A DNA stretch of 64,000 bases, from NCBI GenBank assembly GCA_016715065.1, contig JADKBN010000031.1, forward strand, positions 124,001 through 188,000. Reading direction: 5' to 3'. Below, piece after piece: positions 62,003-64,000 of the stretch. This DNA is from Fibrobacterota bacterium. GTDB lineage: Bacteria; Fibrobacterota; Fibrobacteria; UBA5070. A program made the position numbers and the translations under genes. The notes beneath the pieces are model-generated. The model did not search any database. It saw nothing but the letters and a program-made list of their open reading frames with translations, and was not told the DNA's origin. Numbering within the stretch: the stretch's first letter is position 1; each line of letters starts with the position of its first letter.

Positions 62003-63796
62003 ATGCGCCTAGATTTCCTTCTTCGCTCCGCTCTCGTCCTATCCGGTCTTGCTGTCGCCGCCCCGGTGATGATCTACCAGCAGAATTTCGATTCCTACGA
62101 GACGGCCAAGCCCACCTTTGGCGACACCCTCAAGTACGTGCTGCGACCCGATACCTTTGGATTGGCCGCCCTCCAAGGGGGCACAGACAGCACCAAGAGC
62201 GCCAACGCGTCCATCGTGCTGGACCCGGACTCCCTGCGCGGAGGCAAGGTGGTGTTCTCCGCCTGGACCAAAACGTCCGACCTCACCGCCCGCCCGAACC
62301 GTTGGAACGGCATCAAGGTGATGCTGGTGACGGAAGATTCCGCGGGAGTCAAGACCTACCCGCAGCTTTCCTGGCCAGATTCTGTCAAATCATGGGAATG
62401 GAGGCGATCCTGGCAGCTGGCCTCGTTTCCGCAGAATTTGAAGAAAGCCACATTGGTGGTGGGGATGGAGCTGATGGCCGGAACTGTCTGGTTCGATTCC
62501 ATCCGCGTGGTACGCATCGCCCAATCCACGGCACCGGCCCGCGATCCCAACCTACCGATCCCGAGCTATTCTCCTACGAGGTTTCGCGGAGCCATGATCG
62601 GCACCAGCAAATCTGATTCGGCGGCGATCCGGGAGTTTGGTCAAGTGTGGAAAGGAAACCTTCTGCGCTGGCAGCTCAACGCTCCGCACGGACACGACAG
62701 CGGCCTGATCGGGAAGAACTTCGATGCGGAGCTGGCAAACCAACTGGATGTGATGGACACTGCGCTCCCCTTGTGCAAAAAGGCCGGAATCCAGGTAGTG
62801 GTGGATCTGCACGGGCTTTCCCGCGGTCTCTTCCACGACCGCGCCACCCAGGTTCGCCTGGTGGAGACCTGGAAGAAAATTGTCACACGCTTCCATCGAC
62901 ACGAGGCGGTGTGGGGATGGGACCTGGCCAACGAGCCCATCGAGAACGAGTGGTCCGACGGCGTCTTGTTTTGGGATGAACTGGCCGACACCATCGCACG
63001 GGAGATCCGAAAGATCGATACCGCCAAGGTGATCATCGTGGAGCCCGCCAGCGGCGGCGGCGTGAAGGAGCTGCCCAACCTCAAACCCGTGGGTTGGAGC
63101 CGGGGATATGATATTCCCAAGGTGGTGTACAGTTTCCACTTCTACGAACCAGGCAACCTCACCCACCAAGGCGTGAGCGGCCACAACCCCATCGGAACCT
63201 CCTACCCGGACACCATCAACGGGATTTTCTGGGACAGCGCGCAGATGCGCAAAGCCCTGCGTCCGGCATACGAGTTCCAACGCAAATACCGGGTGCCGTT
63301 GTTTGTTGGGGAATTCTCCTGCATCCGCTGGGCTCCCAACCAAAGCGCATTGCGCTGGTTGACAGACCTCACGCGATTGATCGAGGAAGCGGGCTGGGAC
63401 TGGACCTACCACGCCTACCGCGAATACGACGGCTGGAGCGTGGAATACTCGGATTCCGCCAAGGACATGCGCACCTACGCCACCACCGACCGGAAAACGC
63501 TGTTGTTGGGCCATTTCACGAAAAACCAAAACCCCTATGCGGCAACCTCCGTGTTGCCGAGATCCCCCGCGACCCTTTCCCTTCCGCGTTGGCGGCGCAT
63601 GGACAAGACGTCGCTTTTTGTCGACGAGATTCCCGCAGGTTCCAAACTGACCCTCGTTCGCTTGGACGGGGCACAATCGATCGAGCCCGAGCTGGATGGT
63701 CAGGGATGGCTGTTCCACCGCGTCACCAATGGCCTGTGGATGCTGCGTGTGCAGTCCCCATCAGGAATCCGAACCTTGCGATTGGTTCTTCTGTAG
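62003..63796 (+). CDS. Secreted GH5 glycoside hydrolase with N-terminal CBM-like domain
   Basis: 597 residues. Signal peptide (FLLRSALVLSGLAVAAPV), a beta-sandwich at about 20-180 resembling carbohydrate-binding modules (QQNFDSYETAKPTFGDTLKY), then a GH5 barrel: QVVVDLHGLSRGLF, GWDLANEPIE with acid/base Glu311 and PLFVGEFSC with nucleophile Glu437. Cellulase, mannanase or xyloglucanase cannot be separated by eye. C-terminal ~70 residues form a sorting-tail-like beta-sandwich ending LRLVLL. ATG 62003 has AAGGG upstream; ATG 61967 is possible. Confidence 0.9.
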   Translation: MRLDFLLRSALVLSGLAVAAPVMIYQQNFDSYETAKPTFGDTLKYVLRPDTFGLAALQGGTDSTKSANASIVLDPDSLRGGKVVFSAWTKTSDLTARPNRWNGIKVMLVTEDSAGVKTYPQLSWPDSVKSWEWRRSWQLASFPQNLKKATLVVGMELMAGTVWFDSIRVVRIAQSTAPARDPNLPIPSYSPTRFRGAMIGTSKSDSAAIREFGQVWKGNLLRWQLNAPHGHDSGLIGKNFDAELANQLDVMDTALPLCKKAGIQVVVDLHGLSRGLFHDRATQVRLVETWKKIVTRFHRHEAVWGWDLANEPIENEWSDGVLFWDELADTIAREIRKIDTAKVIIVEPASGGGVKELPNLKPVGWSRGYDIPKVVYSFHFYEPGNLTHQGVSGHNPIGTSYPDTINGIFWDSAQMRKALRPAYEFQRKYRVPLFVGEFSCIRWAPNQSALRWLTDLTRLIEEAGWDWTYHAYREYDGWSVEYSDSAKDMRTYATTDRKTLLLGHFTKNQNPYAATSVLPRSPATLSLPRWRRMDKTSLFVDEIPAGSKLTLVRLDGAQSIEPELDGQGWLFHRVTNGLWMLRVQSPSGIRTLRLVLL

Positions 63797-64000
63797 AGGA
63801 ACTTCGTTTTCCTCGCGAGGCATTTTGTTTTCCGCGCCCTTTTCCTTGTCACCGAGAGCGGAATCTCGTACAGAATTGTTCCCGGGAAGGCTCTCCCAAG
63901 GCCCGATCCCCTCATCGATTTTTTCGAACGGGTCCTCGGTGCGGATGATGGTGTAACCCATGCCAAAATACAGATCGGGAATCCCCAAGCTCCACTTGCC
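63761..64000 (-). CDS. 3' end of a leftward hypothetical gene
   Basis: The frame is open to the window edge; 79 residues are visible. Starts KWSLGIPDLYFGMGYTIIRT, which could be a final outer-membrane-like strand, then a charged, disordered tail rich in Glu, Lys and Asn (GDKEKGAENKMPREENEVPL). Overlaps the GH5 stop by 36 bases, convergent. Not recognised. Confidence 0.5.
   Translation of the reverse strand, partial: GKWSLGIPDLYFGMGYTIIRTEDPFEKIDEGIGPWESLPGNNSVRDSALGDKEKGAENKMPREENEVPLQKNQSQGSDS

Noticed and set aside
1..64000. CRISPR arrays, rRNA operons, prophage or IS transposases
   Set aside because: No regularly spaced direct repeats, no rRNA-like stretches and no transposase, integrase or phage structural gene seen anywhere in the window.

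Overview
The window is a high-GC bacterial chromosome segment (dense genes, Shine-Dalgarno starts, ATGA/GTGA/TGATG overlaps, no rRNA or tRNA seen). The mix of secreted GH8, GH74 and GH5 glycoside hydrolases whose C-termini look like type IX secretion sorting tails, a PPi-dependent phosphofructokinase and a bc-type quinol complex fits a Fibrobacterota-like (Fibrobacter-related) plant-polysaccharide degrader. That assignment is inference; there is no marker gene here that proves it.

Layout. 0-2.3 kb is a gene graveyard: a broken DUF1186-like gene and an ethanolamine ammonia-lyase pair (eutB, eutC) in which each gene has lost its middle. 2.4-4.6 kb: an AbrB/Doc toxin-antitoxin pair, then a TetR regulator coupled to an alpha/beta hydrolase. 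4.7-16 kb: a secreted beta-helix protein, PhnA, a RibD/DHFR-like reductase, a DegT aminotransferase coupled to a GlpD-like FAD enzyme, pfp, an acyltransferase, and the divergent EF-P modification genes epmA and epmB. 16-24 kb: a 1350-residue secreted VWA protein, a glycosyltransferase and an SGNH/MBOAT O-acetylation pair. 24-28 kb: TerC, a PAP2 phosphatase and GH8. 28-32.4 kb: a translationally coupled leftward operon of lipoprotein, serine hydrolase and a three-gene ABC-2 exporter. 33.4-37.7 kb: a leftward operon for an unusual quinol-oxidising complex (CydA-like protein, Rieske, cytochrome b, CydA-like protein fused to cytochrome c). 37.8-43.5 kb: creBCD, mlaE, mutY.

43.5-56.1 kb is a surface-polysaccharide locus. 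Its first 7 kb (wzx, wza-like, wzz-like, wzy, acyltransferase) is visibly AT-richer than the rest of the window, which suggests transfer; wzy is split by a frameshift. The following glycosyltransferases and methyltransferases are closer to host composition. 56.3-64 kb holds a DUF3467 protein, a truncated AAA ATPase, an MFS transporter, the GH74 and GH5 enzymes and the 3' end of a leftward gene.

Intergenic DNA is repeat-rich: two long perfect palindromes, at least two copies of a REP-like inverted element with half-copies elsewhere (one now coding for the tail of the MFS protein), and a two-copy ~105-nt element ending in a terminator hairpin. Several genes (DUF1186-like, eutB, eutC, AAA ATPase) look internally deleted, which is either real decay or an assembly property that should be checked first.
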